Origin: UBA7398 sp947491605
GTDB taxonomy: Bacteria; Actinomycetota; Actinomycetes; Nanopelagicales; Nanopelagicaceae
Assembly (NCBI GenBank): GCA_947491605.1
Contig: CANLJW010000051.1
Coordinates: 1-5,718 of the forward strand
Direction: 5' to 3'
DNA length: 5,718 bases
Shown here: positions 5,185 to 5,718 of the stretch, piece by piece
How the letters are laid out: each line of letters begins with the position of its first letter
Numbering within the stretch: the stretch's first letter is position 1
Program-made: the position numbers and the translations under genes
The notes under the pieces: generated by a model
What the model saw: the letters and a program-made list of their open reading frames with translations, nothing else
Databases searched by the model: none
What the model was told of the DNA's origin: nothing

Positions 5185-5718
5185 ATGAATTCGCGTGAAA
5201 CTCTCAGAGAAGAAATCCTTAAAAAAGCGGTAGTACACGGGAGAGTTATTCTCTCCTCGGGTAAAGAAGCCGATTATTACGTGGATTTACGTCGCGTGAC
5301 TCTTGATGCTGTTGCCGCGCCACTTGTAGGCGAAGTGATGCTCGATCTCGTTAAAGATTGGGAATTCGATGCCGTCGGCGGCTTAACTCTTGGCGCGGAC
5401 CCGGTTGCAACCGCGATGATGCATGTTGCAGCACAACGCGGTAAGAAAATTGATTCCTTCGTAGTTCGCAAAGCTGAGAAAGCACACGGCTTACAACGGC
5501 GTATTGAAGGTCCGGATGTTAAAGGTCGTCGTGTTGTTGCAGTTGAAGATACCTCTACTACAGGCGGATCGGTATTAACCGCAGTTGAAGCGCTAAAAGA
5601 AGCCGGCGCAATTGTGGTTGGCGTAGCCGTAATCGTAGAACGCGGCGCTAAAGGAAAAGTTGAAGAAGCTGGCTTGGAATATCGAACTGCTTATTCGTTA
5701 AGTGATTTAGGACTTTAA
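5185..5718 (+). CDS. pyrE: Orotate phosphoribosyltransferase
   Basis: PyrE joins orotate to PRPP to give orotidine 5'-monophosphate, the fifth step of de novo pyrimidine synthesis, in the cytoplasm. The protein is complete at 177 residues, the short form common in actinobacteria; its stop is the last codon of the window. The N-terminal hood has SSGKEADYYVDLRRVTLD (24-41), a typical OPRT segment. GGLTLGADPVATAMM (65-79) is the pyrophosphate-side loop. VVRKAEKAHG (93-102) is the flexible catalytic loop with Arg95, Lys96, Lys99 and His101. The PRPP-binding motif is VVAVEDTSTTGGS (117-129) with Glu121-Asp122. All expected catalytic residues are present. It is divergent from DUF1800 and not part of the heat-shock operon. 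No pyrimidine attenuator is possible in the short leader. Confidence 0.96.
   Translation: MNSRETLREEILKKAVVHGRVILSSGKEADYYVDLRRVTLDAVAAPLVGEVMLDLVKDWEFDAVGGLTLGADPVATAMMHVAAQRGKKIDSFVVRKAEKAHGLQRRIEGPDVKGRRVVAVEDTSTTGGSVLTAVEALKEAGAIVVGVAVIVERGAKGKVEEAGLEYRTAYSLSDLGL

Noticed and set aside
5050..5238. 62-codon minus-strand frame spanning the pyrE start, considered as an upstream extension of DUF1800 that could supply a signal peptide
   Set aside because: It is in a different frame from DUF1800 and lacks a signal-peptide pattern; the true DUF1800 frame meets a TAA upstream.

Overview
The window looks like chromosomal DNA of a compact, AT-richer actinobacterium. The order dnaK-grpE-dnaJ-hspR on one strand, with the MerR-type repressor HspR closing the operon, is an actinobacterial arrangement. 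The base composition is well below that of Streptomyces or Mycobacterium by eye (I did not count it), and genes overlap or sit a few bases apart. That combination suggests a streamlined freshwater lineage such as Nanopelagicales (acI). This taxonomic call is inference, not a database result.

Layout: bases 1-2610 (+ strand) carry the 3' part of dnaK, then grpE, dnaJ and hspR, packed with overlaps of 14 and 4 bases and one gap of 6 bases. Bases 2588-5140 (- strand) carry a two-gene unit, DUF1800 then DUF1501, running towards the heat-shock operon. Its last 23 bases overlap the end of hspR tail to tail. Bases 5141-5184 are the only intergenic stretch longer than 10 bases, and must hold the start signals for DUF1800 (-) and pyrE (+). 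Bases 5185-5718 are a complete pyrE, whose stop codon is the last codon of the window. No gap above 300 bases exists. I saw no tRNA, rRNA, CRISPR array or insertion sequence.

How the genes work together: DnaK, DnaJ and GrpE form the Hsp70 folding cycle, and HspR is its expected DnaK-dependent repressor. The HspR operator (HAIR) would lie upstream of dnaK, outside the window. The DUF1800/DUF1501 pair is a widespread but functionally uncharacterised partnership. Here only DUF1501 has a Tat export signal. PyrE makes OMP in pyrimidine synthesis and has no evident link to the others.

The points most worth a second look are: the DnaJ in the HspR operon has lost the whole zinc-finger domain; the DUF1800 protein has no possible signal peptide while its partner has a clear Tat signal; hspR and the DUF1501 gene overlap tail to tail with no visible terminator; and the 44-base divergent region has a TANNNT box exactly 6 bases before each ATG, suggesting face-to-face leaderless promoters.
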